DNA of 64,000 bases from Humitalea rosea (GTDB lineage Bacteria > Pseudomonadota > Alphaproteobacteria > Acetobacterales > Acetobacteraceae): NCBI RefSeq assembly GCF_003253705.1, contig NZ_QKYU01000016.1, forward strand, positions 62,001 through 126,000, given 5' to 3'. Under the pieces are notes generated by a model that saw only the letters and a program-made list of their open reading frames with translations, had not been told where the DNA came from and ran no database searches. This document shows, one piece after another, positions 1-7,278 of the stretch. The first letter of the stretch is position 1. Each line of letters opens with the position of its first letter. A program made the position numbers and the translations under genes.

Positions 1-60
1 CCTGCGACGCTCTACCTCAACATCCTGGAGACGCGCGGCGAAAGCCGGCACAACCACTGA
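1..60 (+). CDS. 3' end of an unidentified gene (partial)
   Basis: Only the last 19 codons and a TGA stop lie in the window. They read in the frame that ends at 58-60 and give a C-terminus rich in Asn, His and Arg, finishing ESRHNH. The stop overlaps the ATG of the following dehydrogenase by one base, so the two genes are almost certainly co-transcribed and translationally coupled. That suggests a role in the same catabolic pathway. I do not recognise the family from so short a tail. Confidence 0.55.
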   Translation, partial: PATLYLNILETRGESRHNH

Positions 61-809
61 TGGCCGGTCGTCTCAACGGTCGCCGCTGCCTCGTCACCGC
101 CGCCGGCCAGGGCATCGGCCGCGCCACCGCGCTGATGTTCGCGCGCGAGGGCGCCAGCGTCGTCGCCACCGACCGCGATGCGGCGCTGGTCGCCTCGCTC
201 GCCGGGGCGGGGATCACCACCGCCGCCCTGGATGTGATGGATGATGCCGCCGTCGCGCGCATCGTCGCCGAGCACGGGCCCTTCGACGTGTTGTTCAACT
301 GCGCGGGCTTCGTGCACCAGAACACCGCGCTGACCGCGACCGATGCCGAATGGGACTTCGCCTTCGCGCTCAATGTGCGGGCGATGTGGAAATGCATGGC
401 GGCGGTGCTGCCTGGCATGATCGAGCGCAAGCGCGGCAGCATCGTCAACATGGCCAGCGCCGCCTCCTCGGTGAAGGGCGCGCCCAACCGCTTCCTCTAC
501 GGCACCACCAAGGCCGCCGTGGTCGGCATGACCAAGGCGGCCGCGGCGGATGTGGTGGCGCAGGGTATCCGGGTGAACTGCCTCTGCCCGGGGACGGTGG
601 ACACGCCCTCCCTCGGCGACCGGATCGCGGCCAATGCAACGGCCGCCGGGGGCCTGGAGGTGGCGCGGCAAAGCTTCGTCGCGCGGCAGGCGATGGGCAG
701 GCTCGCGACGGCCGAGGAGATCGCGGCCCTTGCCACCTACCTCGCGGCGGATGAAAGCGCCTTCGTCACCGGCCAGGGCATCGTCATCGATGGCGGCTGG
801 ACCCTGTAG
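60..809 (+). CDS. SDR-family NAD(P)-dependent dehydrogenase (2-keto-3-deoxy-L-fuconate dehydrogenase type)
   Basis: Classical 249-residue short-chain dehydrogenase. The Rossmann glycine motif TAAGQGIG is at residues 13-20, the NCAG structural motif at 80-83, and the catalytic Ser near 133 with Tyr147-x3-Lys151. The C-terminus ends GQGIVIDGGWTL, usual for the family. The stretch around the active site (NRFLYGTTKAAVVGMTKA) resembles 2-keto-3-deoxy-L-fuconate dehydrogenases of the non-phosphorylated L-fucose pathway. That substrate is inferred and rests partly on the next gene, an FAH-family hydrolase matching the following step. It is soluble and cytoplasmic. The start overlaps the preceding stop. 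Other SDR substrates (hydroxybutyrate, other sugar acids) cannot be excluded. Confidence 0.85.
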   Translation: MAGRLNGRRCLVTAAGQGIGRATALMFAREGASVVATDRDAALVASLAGAGITTAALDVMDDAAVARIVAEHGPFDVLFNCAGFVHQNTALTATDAEWDFAFALNVRAMWKCMAAVLPGMIERKRGSIVNMASAASSVKGAPNRFLYGTTKAAVVGMTKAAAADVVAQGIRVNCLCPGTVDTPSLGDRIAANATAAGGLEVARQSFVARQAMGRLATAEEIAALATYLAADESAFVTGQGIVIDGGWTL

Positions 810-842
810 AATGATCCCGACCGACTTGAGGAGAGCCTTGCC

Positions 843-1691
843 ATGAAGCTGCTGCGCTACGGCCATACCGGCCACGAACGTCCGGGGATGCTGGATGCGG
901 ATGGCATCATCCGCGACCTGTCCTCCGTCATCCCCGACCTCTCCGGCGCCGCGCTCTCTGCCGCGGGGATCGCCAAGCTCAAGACGCTGGACCCCACCAG
1001 CCTGCCCAAGGTCGAGGGCCGGCCCCGCCTCGGCCCCCCGGTCGCCGGGATGAAGAACTTCGTCTGCATCGGGCTGAACTACGCCGACCACGCGGCCGAA
1101 ACCGGCAGCCCGATCCCCAAGGAGCCGATCGTGTTCCTGAAGTCGCTGGGCGCGCTCTGCGGCCCGGATGACGATGTGACCATCCCCAAGGACAGCGTGA
1201 AGACCGATTGGGAGGTCGAGCTTGCCATCATCATCGGCGACACCGCGCGCTGCGTCTCGGAAGATGCGGCCATGAGCCATGTCGCGGGCTATGCGGTCTG
1301 CAACGATGTGTCCGAGCGCGAATGGCAGATCGAGCGCGGCGGCACCTGGGACAAGGGCAAGGGCTGCGACAGCTTCGGCCCGCTCGGCCCCTGGCTGGTG
1401 ACGGCGGATGAGATCCCCGATCCGCAGGATCTGGCGATGTTCTGCGACGTGGACGGGATGCGTATGCAGGATGGCTCCACCCGCACGATGATCTTCGGGG
1501 TGAAGAAGCTGGTGAGCTACGTCTCGCACTTCATCACGCTGCACCCGGGCGATGTGATCAGCACCGGCACGCCGCCGGGCGTGGGCCTGGGCAAGAAGCC
1601 GCCGGTGTTCTTGCGGGCGGGGCAGGTGATGCATCTGGGCATCGCGGGCTTGGGGGAACAGACGCAGAATACGGTCGCCTATTCGGAGTGA
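843..1691 (+). CDS. Fumarylacetoacetate hydrolase-family protein (2,4-diketo-3-deoxy-L-fuconate hydrolase type)
   Basis: Protein of 282 residues with the usual FAH layout: a short N-terminal domain, then the catalytic domain beginning near residue 70 (NFVCIGLNYADHAAE). The metal-binding acidic segment reads DWEVELAIIIG, followed by NDVSEREWQ, DSFGPLGPWLVT and the end motif GDVISTGTPPGVG. FAH-family enzymes hydrolyse C-C bonds of acylpyruvate-like substrates using a divalent metal. Closest in character are the hydrolases that cleave 2,4-diketo-3-deoxy-L-fuconate to pyruvate and lactate, which fits the SDR gene 33 bases upstream. A GAGGAG ribosome-binding site precedes the ATG. Substrate assignment is inference; the family is certain. 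Confidence 0.88.
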   Translation: MKLLRYGHTGHERPGMLDADGIIRDLSSVIPDLSGAALSAAGIAKLKTLDPTSLPKVEGRPRLGPPVAGMKNFVCIGLNYADHAAETGSPIPKEPIVFLKSLGALCGPDDDVTIPKDSVKTDWEVELAIIIGDTARCVSEDAAMSHVAGYAVCNDVSEREWQIERGGTWDKGKGCDSFGPLGPWLVTADEIPDPQDLAMFCDVDGMRMQDGSTRTMIFGVKKLVSYVSHFITLHPGDVISTGTPPGVGLGKKPPVFLRAGQVMHLGIAGLGEQTQNTVAYSE

Positions 1692-1700
1692 GGAAGGGTT

Positions 1701-1750
1701 GCGAGGGGCGCTGCCCCTCGCGCTCCCCGCCAGGACCCTGAGGGTCCTGG
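1701..1750 (+). terminator. Double stem-loop after the FAH gene
   Basis: Two perfect hairpins follow the stop codon. The first has a 9-bp stem (1701-1709 with 1713-1721, loop GCT) of the form GCGAGGGGC/GCCCCTCGC. The second has a 9-bp stem (1730-1738 with 1742-1750, loop TGA) of the form CCAGGACCC/GGGTCCTGG. No T-run follows. Their position suits transcription termination or 3'-end protection, and the pair has the look of a dispersed palindromic element; a related stem is at 30609-30627. Confidence 0.55.
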
Positions 1751-2018
1751 ACCTCCCTCTCTAACGATCGGCCCAGGCACGGCCGAAGGGAGCCTGCGGT
1801 GGAGGGCGTAACGTCGTAGAAGATGCGCGACGGAGGGCCGAAGCGCGGTGACGACAACCTCCTCCCATGGAAGCGCAACTTGCCAGAGGAATAATTTCCT
1901 TGCACCGCAGCGAGTCCTTGTGCGAAAACCGCGCATCAAGACCCCAGCCACGCCCGGATCGACCGCAAAACCCCCGGAGCAATCGGTAATATGGTAAGAT
2001 AGTAAGGCAGTAAGGCCC
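1751..2018. other. Intergenic region between convergent genes, with short tandem repeats
   Basis: The gap 1692-2018 separates two convergent genes. After the double hairpin I see no coding sequence: no ribosome-binding site and no credible frame. The last 30 bases hold three adjacent 8-base units, ATGGTAAG (1991-1998), ATAGTAAG (1999-2006) and GCAGTAAG (2007-2014), preceded by a related GGTAAT. They lie directly after the stop of the minus-strand gene. The segment is noticeably more AT-rich than its flanks. Confidence 0.5.
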
Positions 2019-3551
2019 CTACATCGTCGCCCCCAACACCCAGGGCGCGAACTCCGACCCGCCAAAATCGAACCCCTCGCTCTTGGTCCGCTCGCCGCTG
2101 GCGGTCCGCAAAATCTGGGCGAAAATCCGCGTCCCCGCCTCCTGCACATCCTCCTCGCCGGACAGGATGGTGCCGCAGTTCACATCCATGTCGTCCTCCA
2201 TGCGCTGGTACATGGCGGTATTGGTCGCGAGCTTCATCGACGGCGCCGGCTTGCAGCCAAAAACGCTGCCGCGCCCGGTGGTGAAGCAGACAAGGTTCGC
2301 CCCCCCCGCCACCTGCCCCGTCGCCGCCACCGGGTCGTAGCCCGGCGTGTCCATGAAGACGAAGCCGCGCGCGATCGCGGGTTCCGCATAGCCGATCACA
2401 TCCACGAGGTTCGTCGTCCCCGCCTTGGCCATCGCGCCCAGCGACTTCTCCAGGATGGTCGTCAGCCCGCCCGCCTTGTTGCCGGGGCTCGGGTTGGCGT
2501 TCATCTCGGCCCCCTCGCGTTCGGTATAGGCCTCCCACCAGCGCATCAGTCCGACGAGTTTTTCCCCGACCTCGCGCGACACCGCCCGCCGCGTCAGCAG
2601 ATGTTCGGCGCCATAGGTCTCCGGCGTCTCCGACAGGATCACCGTGCCGCCATGCCGAACGATCAGGTCCGACGCCGCCCCCAGCGCCGGATTGGCGGTG
2701 ATCCCCGAATACCCGTCCGAGCCGCCGCATTGCAGTGCCACGGTCAGCCCGCTGACCGGGCAGGGCACGCGCTCGACCTGGTTCGCCTCATCCAGCACCT
2801 CGCGCACGAAGGCGACGCCGGCGGCCACCGTCTTGCGGGTGCCGCCCATCTCCTGGATGTCCATGTTGCGCAGCCGGCCGGAGAGCCGCTGTTCCTCCAG
2901 CATCCCGCCGATCTGATTGACCTCGCAGCCGAGGCCGATGGCGATGACATGGGAGAAATTCACGTGCCGCGCATAGCCCGCCAGCGTCCGGCGCAGCACG
3001 CGCAGCGGCTCGCCATCGGTCATGCCGCAGCCGGTCTTGTGGGTCAGCGCGACGACGCCATCGACATTCGGCCAGGCCGCCAGCGGGTCCTCCCCGGTCA
3101 GCGGATTGCGGCGGAAGGCCATGGCGATCAGGTCGGCGACATGCGCCGAGCAATTCACCGAGGTGACGATGCCGATGTAGTTGCGCGTCGCGATCCGCCC
3201 ATCCGGCCGCACGAAGCCCGCGAAGGTGGCGGGATCATTGGCGTATTGGGTGGGCTTGGCGTCCACGCCCCAGGCGTAGTCGCGGGCGAAGTCGCCCATC
3301 GCGCAGTTGTGGGTATGCACCCATTCGCCGGCCGCGATCGGCACAGTGGCGAAGCCGATGATCTGGCCGTAGCGGCGGATCGCCTCGCCGGCCGCGTGTT
3401 CCCGCACCGTGACCTTATGCCCCGGCGGAATGCGCCGCAGGGTGGTGACGCCGGGGGCGACCGTGGTTCCGGGCGGCAGCGCCTGCCGGGCGATCACCAC
3501 GCCATCCGTCTCGTTCAGGCGGATGACGGGGGGTGGGGCGATGGCATCCAT
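2019..3551 (-). CDS. UxaA/altronate dehydratase-family protein
   Basis: Full-length UxaA-family protein of 510 residues. An N-terminal SAF-like domain (about residues 15-90, with HKVTVREHAAGEAIRRYGQ) is followed by the large dehydratase domain. Recognisable segments are RPDGRIATRNYIGIVTSVNC, VVALTHKTGCGM, GLGCEVNQIGG and LQCGGSDGYSGITANPALG, with conserved Cys residues probably binding iron. The family dehydrates sugar acids such as altronate or galactarate; the substrate here is unknown. I start at the ATG at 3549-3551 because a GGAGG lies just upstream and it gives the normal N-terminus; an upstream in-frame extension looks non-coding. It is separated from the aldolase gene behind it by a strong hairpin. 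Confidence 0.88.
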   Translation of the reverse strand: MDAIAPPPVIRLNETDGVVIARQALPPGTTVAPGVTTLRRIPPGHKVTVREHAAGEAIRRYGQIIGFATVPIAAGEWVHTHNCAMGDFARDYAWGVDAKPTQYANDPATFAGFVRPDGRIATRNYIGIVTSVNCSAHVADLIAMAFRRNPLTGEDPLAAWPNVDGVVALTHKTGCGMTDGEPLRVLRRTLAGYARHVNFSHVIAIGLGCEVNQIGGMLEEQRLSGRLRNMDIQEMGGTRKTVAAGVAFVREVLDEANQVERVPCPVSGLTVALQCGGSDGYSGITANPALGAASDLIVRHGGTVILSETPETYGAEHLLTRRAVSREVGEKLVGLMRWWEAYTEREGAEMNANPSPGNKAGGLTTILEKSLGAMAKAGTTNLVDVIGYAEPAIARGFVFMDTPGYDPVAATGQVAGGANLVCFTTGRGSVFGCKPAPSMKLATNTAMYQRMEDDMDVNCGTILSGEEDVQEAGTRIFAQILRTASGERTKSEGFDFGGSEFAPWVLGATM

Positions 3552-3583
3552 GGCGGGGTCCTCCAGGCGTTCTGAAAACTCTA

Positions 3584-3615
3584 GGGCAGGATCGCAGGCG
3601 GATGCGATCCTGCCC
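3584..3615 (-). terminator. 13-bp stem-loop with short T-run, after the class II aldolase gene
   Basis: A perfect 13-bp inverted repeat (3584-3596 with 3603-3615, six-base loop) lies eight bases past the stop of the minus-strand aldolase gene. Read on the minus strand it is followed by TAGAGTTTTC, so it looks like a rho-independent terminator. It stands between the aldolase and the uxaA-type gene of the same strand. Confidence 0.7.
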
Positions 3616-3622
3616 CATCGGC

Positions 3623-4405
3623 TCAGGCGTCGTAGCCGGGCTGGGTCGCATCCAGCTTGCGCAGCAGCGCCGGCCATTCCAGCAGCCCGTAGCTGCGCGA
3701 GATCTCCGGCCCATACATGGCGCAGGAGGCGGCGACGACCTCATCGGACGGCATGTTCAGCTCGGTATTGCAGGCCATGGCCTGCAACTGCGCCTGGCAG
3801 GAGCGTTCCAGCCCATACATGGCGCTGAAGGTCTCGGCGACCGAGGCCCCGGCGGTGATCAGCCCATGGTTGCGCAGGATGAGGTAGTTGAACGACCCCA
3901 GGCTCTGCGCCAGCCGCGCGCGTTCGGACGGGTCGCGCTCCGGCCCGCGGAAGTCGTGGTAGCCGATGCGGCCATAGAAGCGCGTCGCCGTCTGCGTCAG
4001 CGGCAGCAACCCGCATTTCAGCGAGGAGACCGCCATGCCCGCGACGGTATGGGTATGCATCGCCGCCTGGATATCCGGCCGCGCGCGATACAGCCCGCTG
4101 TGGATGGTGAAGCCCGCGGGATGCATGCCGTAGGGCGTGTCCGGCTTGTAGGCGATTTCCCCATCCATGCTGACCTTGAGCAGGGAGGAGGCGGTGATCT
4201 CGCTGAACAGCATCCCGTTCGGGTTCAGCAGGAAGTAGTTCGGGCTGTCCGGCACCCGTGCCGAGATATGGGTGTAGATCATATCCGACATCCCATAGCC
4301 GTCGCAGAGCCGGTAACAGGCCGCGAGATCGACCCGCGCCTGCCATTCGGCGGCGCTGACCGAGCCCTTGATGGGTTCGATCTTGATGTGCGTCATGCTG
4401 GTCAT
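3623..4405 (-). CDS. Class II aldolase/adducin-family protein
   Basis: 260-residue protein of the class II aldolase/adducin domain family, which uses a divalent metal to cleave or epimerise sugar phosphates and related hydroxy-acids. The zinc-site histidines are visible at His117 and His119 (MHTHTVAGM) and in ILRNHGLITAG near residue 180. NPNGMLFSEI and FTIHSGLY are also typical. The start is the ATG at 4403-4405 because GAAGGAGG lies six bases upstream; an earlier in-frame start lacks one. It is 24 bases downstream of the Bug receptor gene, so the two are probably one transcript. The substrate is unknown; the neighbours suggest a sugar acid. Confidence 0.85.
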   Translation of the reverse strand: MTSMTHIKIEPIKGSVSAAEWQARVDLAACYRLCDGYGMSDMIYTHISARVPDSPNYFLLNPNGMLFSEITASSLLKVSMDGEIAYKPDTPYGMHPAGFTIHSGLYRARPDIQAAMHTHTVAGMAVSSLKCGLLPLTQTATRFYGRIGYHDFRGPERDPSERARLAQSLGSFNYLILRNHGLITAGASVAETFSAMYGLERSCQAQLQAMACNTELNMPSDEVVAASCAMYGPEISRSYGLLEWPALLRKLDATQPGYDA

Positions 4406-4429
4406 GTCTGCCTCCTTCGAACGGGTCAA

Positions 4430-5398
4430 TCAAACGGGTTCAATGCCGGCGCGTTCGATCACGCCGCGCCATTTTTCGATCTCCTGCGAGAGCTGGCGGG
4501 CCAGCGGCGCCGGCCCGTCCAGGCGCGGGATCGCGGCGCCCGCGGCGAAGCGGTCCAGCAGGTCGCGGTCCTGCCGCAGCAGCGCGAGTTCGCTGACCAG
4601 CCGCCCGGTCAATTCCTCCGACATGCCCTTGGGCGTGAACATCGCGAACCAGTTCGGCGCCTCATACCCCGGTACCTGCTCCCCGATCGCCGGCACATCG
4701 GGCAGTTCCGCCAGCCGCGCGGTCATGGTGGTGCCGAGCAGCCGGGCGCGGCCCTGGGCCGCATGGGCCAGCACCTCGATCGTGCTGCCGAAGATGAAGT
4801 CGATCTCCCCGGTGTAGATCGCGTTCACCGCCTGGCTGATGCCGCGATACGGCACATGCACCACGTCGATCTCGGCCAGCGAGGCGAAGAGCGCGCCGGC
4901 CAGATGGTTCGCCGAGGCGACGCCGCCCGAGCCATAGGTGAACTTGCCCGGATTGGCCCGCGCCTGGACCAGCAGATCGGCCAGCGAGGTGAAGCGCGAC
5001 TCCGCCCGCACCATCAGCCCGGCCGGCACGTCGCAGACCAGGCTCAGCGGCGCCAGATCCCGCACCGGGTCGAGCCCCAGCCCCGGCCGCAAGGTCGGGA
5101 TGATCGAGATGGAGGAGGAGATGAACAGCAGCGTCCCCCCATCCGGGGCCGCCTGCGCCACCGCCTGGGCGCCGAGCCCGCCGCCGGCGCCCGGCCGGTT
5201 CTCGATGAAGAAGGTGGCGCCGAGGCGGCGGGACAGCCGGTCCGCGATCACCCGTGCCGGCACATCCTGCGGGCCGCCGGCGGCGAAGGGGATGACAATC
5301 TTCACCTGGCGCATGGGCCAGGGCGCGTCCTCGGCCAAAGCCGGGCGCGCGGCCAGGGCGCCAGCCCCGATACCGAGCAGGAGCGACCTTCGATTCAT
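4430..5398 (-). CDS. Bug/TctC-family tripartite tricarboxylate transporter substrate-binding protein
   Basis: 322-residue periplasmic binding protein with a clear signal peptide (basic MNRR start, hydrophobic core, ARPALA cleavage region near residue 22). The body carries Bug-family landmarks: VKIVIPFAAGGPQDVPAR, ENRPGAGGGLGAQAVAQA and FTYGSGGVASANHLAG. Such proteins bind small carboxylates. No TctA/TctB membrane partner is next to it, as is common for expanded Bug families. GGAGG precedes the ATG. It heads the minus-strand group with the class II aldolase and UxaA-type genes, so its ligand is plausibly that pathway's substrate. Confidence 0.93.
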   Translation of the reverse strand: MNRRSLLLGIGAGALAARPALAEDAPWPMRQVKIVIPFAAGGPQDVPARVIADRLSRRLGATFFIENRPGAGGGLGAQAVAQAAPDGGTLLFISSSISIIPTLRPGLGLDPVRDLAPLSLVCDVPAGLMVRAESRFTSLADLLVQARANPGKFTYGSGGVASANHLAGALFASLAEIDVVHVPYRGISQAVNAIYTGEIDFIFGSTIEVLAHAAQGRARLLGTTMTARLAELPDVPAIGEQVPGYEAPNWFAMFTPKGMSEELTGRLVSELALLRQDRDLLDRFAAGAAIPRLDGPAPLARQLSQEIEKWRGVIERAGIEPV

Positions 5399-5520
5399 GG
5401 GTGTTTTCCTCCACTGCGGCCGTTCCGGCCCTCATGGGGGAAGCATAGGACCGGATCGTTACACCGAACCATCCCTTGCCAAGCGGGCCTGGGGGGGCTT
5501 CAACCCCCGCCCATTTCCGG

Positions 5521-6762
5521 ATGTTCCCGCGCGTGACCCCAGTGATCGGTATCGACTTCGGCACGACCAACAGCGTCGTCGCCGCGCGGCGGGCCGATGG
5601 CAGCGTCATCGCCCTCAGCCACGACACCGGGGATGTGTTCCGCTCCGTGCTGTGCTTCTGGGCCGATGCCGGCCGCACCCAGCATGCCGCGGGGCCGGCG
5701 GCGATCGAGGCCTATCTGGACGATCCGCTGGCCGCCCGGCTGATCATGTCGATGAAGAGCTACCTCGCCACCGCCTCCTTCACCGAGACGCGGATCTTTG
5801 GGCGCAGCTACAGCCTGCCGGGGCTGATCGCGTTGTTTTTGCGGGCGCTACTGGGGCCTTTCGCGGAGGAGATGGCCGGCGCCCGCGTGGTGGTCGGCCG
5901 CCCGGTGCGCTTCGCCGGCGAATTCGCCGATGACGCCTTCGGCGAGACCCGGCTGCGCGCGAGCTTCGCCGAGGCGGGGTTGCCCGAGGTCGAGGTCGGC
6001 CTCGAACCCGCCGCGGCCGGGCACCGTTTTGCCGCGGGGCTCGATCGCGCGGCGACGGTGCTGGTCGGCGATTTCGGCGGCGGCACCTCGGATTTCTCGC
6101 TGCTGCGCTTCGATCCGGCGCAGCCGGGGCGGGTGCGGGCGCTGGGCCATACCGGCGTCGGCATCGCCGGCGACGCGCTGGATTACCGCATCATCGACCA
6201 TGTGGTGTCGCCGCTGCTCGGCAAACATGGCACCTATGGCGTCATGGGCCGCCAGATGCCGATCCCGCCGAGCTGGTACGCGAATTTCGCCCGGTGGCAC
6301 CGGCTGCCGCTGATGCGGGCGCCGCGCACCCTGCGCGACATCGCCGAGGTCGCCCGCACCGCGCAGCACCCCGAGCGGCTGCACCGGCTGATCCGCTTCA
6401 TCGAGGATGAGGCCGGCTACAGCCTCTACCGCGCCGTCTCCGGCGTGAAGGCGGCGCTCTCCGGCGCGGAGGAGGCGACCCTCTCCTTCCGCAACGAGGA
6501 TTTCGTGGTCGAGGCCCCCATCCTGCGCCGCGACTTTGAGGCCTGGATCGCCCCGGAACTGACCCAGATGGCCGGCGCCATCGATGCGGCGCTGACCGAT
6601 GCCGGGATCGCGGCGGGGCAGGTGGACCGGGTGTTCCTGACCGGCGGCACCTCGCTGGTGCCGGCGGTGCGGCAACTCTTCGTGGACCGCTTCGGCGCGG
6701 AGCGGATCACCGGCGGCGGCGAATTCGTCTCGGTCGCCGAAGGCCTGGCCTTGATGGGATGA
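5521..6762 (+). CDS. Hsp70-like ATPase without a substrate-binding domain (YegD type)
   Basis: 413 residues containing only the actin/Hsp70 ATPase fold. Phosphate-1 motif IGIDFGTTNS is at residues 9-18, phosphate-2 motif VGDFGGGTSDF is near 181-191, and the adenosine motif LTGGTSLVP is near the C-terminus. The C-terminal peptide-binding domain of DnaK is missing, as in E. coli YegD. The role of such proteins is poorly known. I use the ATG at 5521; an in-frame start 45 bases earlier and a GTG at 5533 are alternatives. It diverges from the Bug gene and its stop overlaps the ATG of an M23 peptidase gene (ATGA), which implies translational coupling with an envelope enzyme. Confidence 0.85.
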   Translation: MFPRVTPVIGIDFGTTNSVVAARRADGSVIALSHDTGDVFRSVLCFWADAGRTQHAAGPAAIEAYLDDPLAARLIMSMKSYLATASFTETRIFGRSYSLPGLIALFLRALLGPFAEEMAGARVVVGRPVRFAGEFADDAFGETRLRASFAEAGLPEVEVGLEPAAAGHRFAAGLDRAATVLVGDFGGGTSDFSLLRFDPAQPGRVRALGHTGVGIAGDALDYRIIDHVVSPLLGKHGTYGVMGRQMPIPPSWYANFARWHRLPLMRAPRTLRDIAEVARTAQHPERLHRLIRFIEDEAGYSLYRAVSGVKAALSGAEEATLSFRNEDFVVEAPILRRDFEAWIAPELTQMAGAIDAALTDAGIAAGQVDRVFLTGGTSLVPAVRQLFVDRFGAERITGGGEFVSVAEGLALMG

Positions 6763-7232
6763 AGGCCGGGGCCGCCCTGCTGCTGGCGCTGGCCGGCCCG
6801 GCCATGGCGCAGGAGGTGCCGGACCTGGTTTTGCCGGTGCGGCCGGCCTGCATCTCCTCCCCCTTCGGCGCGCGTGGGGATGACATCGGGCCGCGCGCCT
6901 CGACCAATCATTCGGGGATCGACCTGCCCGCCCCCGCCGGGGCCTGGGTGCAGGCGGCGGCGGCGGGGCAGGTGGTGGCCATCCGCCGCATCGGTGCCAC
7001 GGGGCTGGAGGTTCAGATCCGCCACCCGAGCGGCGCCGTCACCCGCTACGCCCATCTCGGCACGGTGGCGCCGGCCCTCGCCTCCGGCCGCCGCGGCGTG
7101 GCGCGGGGGGAGCGGCTGGGGCGGGTGGGGCGCAGCGGCGTCACCTATGGCACGCATCTGCACTTCGAAATCCGCCTCGGCGGGCGGGCGATCGACCCCG
7201 CGCCCCATCTTCCTGTCGCCCCCTGTTCTTGA
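6759..7232 (+). CDS. Secreted M23 (LytM-type) metallopeptidase
   Basis: Small 157-residue exported peptidase of the M23/LytM family. Residues 1-17 form a signal peptide ending in AMA. The zinc ligands are complete: His51-x3-Asp55 (NHSGIDL) and His133-x-His135 (THLHFEI), with the supporting HL at 99-100. The family cuts peptide cross-links in peptidoglycan or regulates amidases; complete ligands argue for an active enzyme. There is no coiled coil or LysM domain, so it is a minimal catalytic unit. Its ATG overlaps the stop of the Hsp70-like gene. A near-duplicate of about 16-19 bases spans and follows its stop codon. Confidence 0.92.
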   Translation: MKAGAALLLALAGPAMAQEVPDLVLPVRPACISSPFGARGDDIGPRASTNHSGIDLPAPAGAWVQAAAAGQVVAIRRIGATGLEVQIRHPSGAVTRYAHLGTVAPALASGRRGVARGERLGRVGRSGVTYGTHLHFEIRLGGRAIDPAPHLPVAPCS

Positions 7233-7278
7233 CGGGCCCCCTGTTGACGGGGCCGGCGCCACGGCCTGACCTGGGGGC

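Noticed and set aside
7235-7254. A short GGCCCC/GGGGCC hairpin after the M23 gene, considered as a terminator
   Set aside because: Only six base pairs with an eight-base loop and no T-run, and it arises from the local duplication. Too weak to call.
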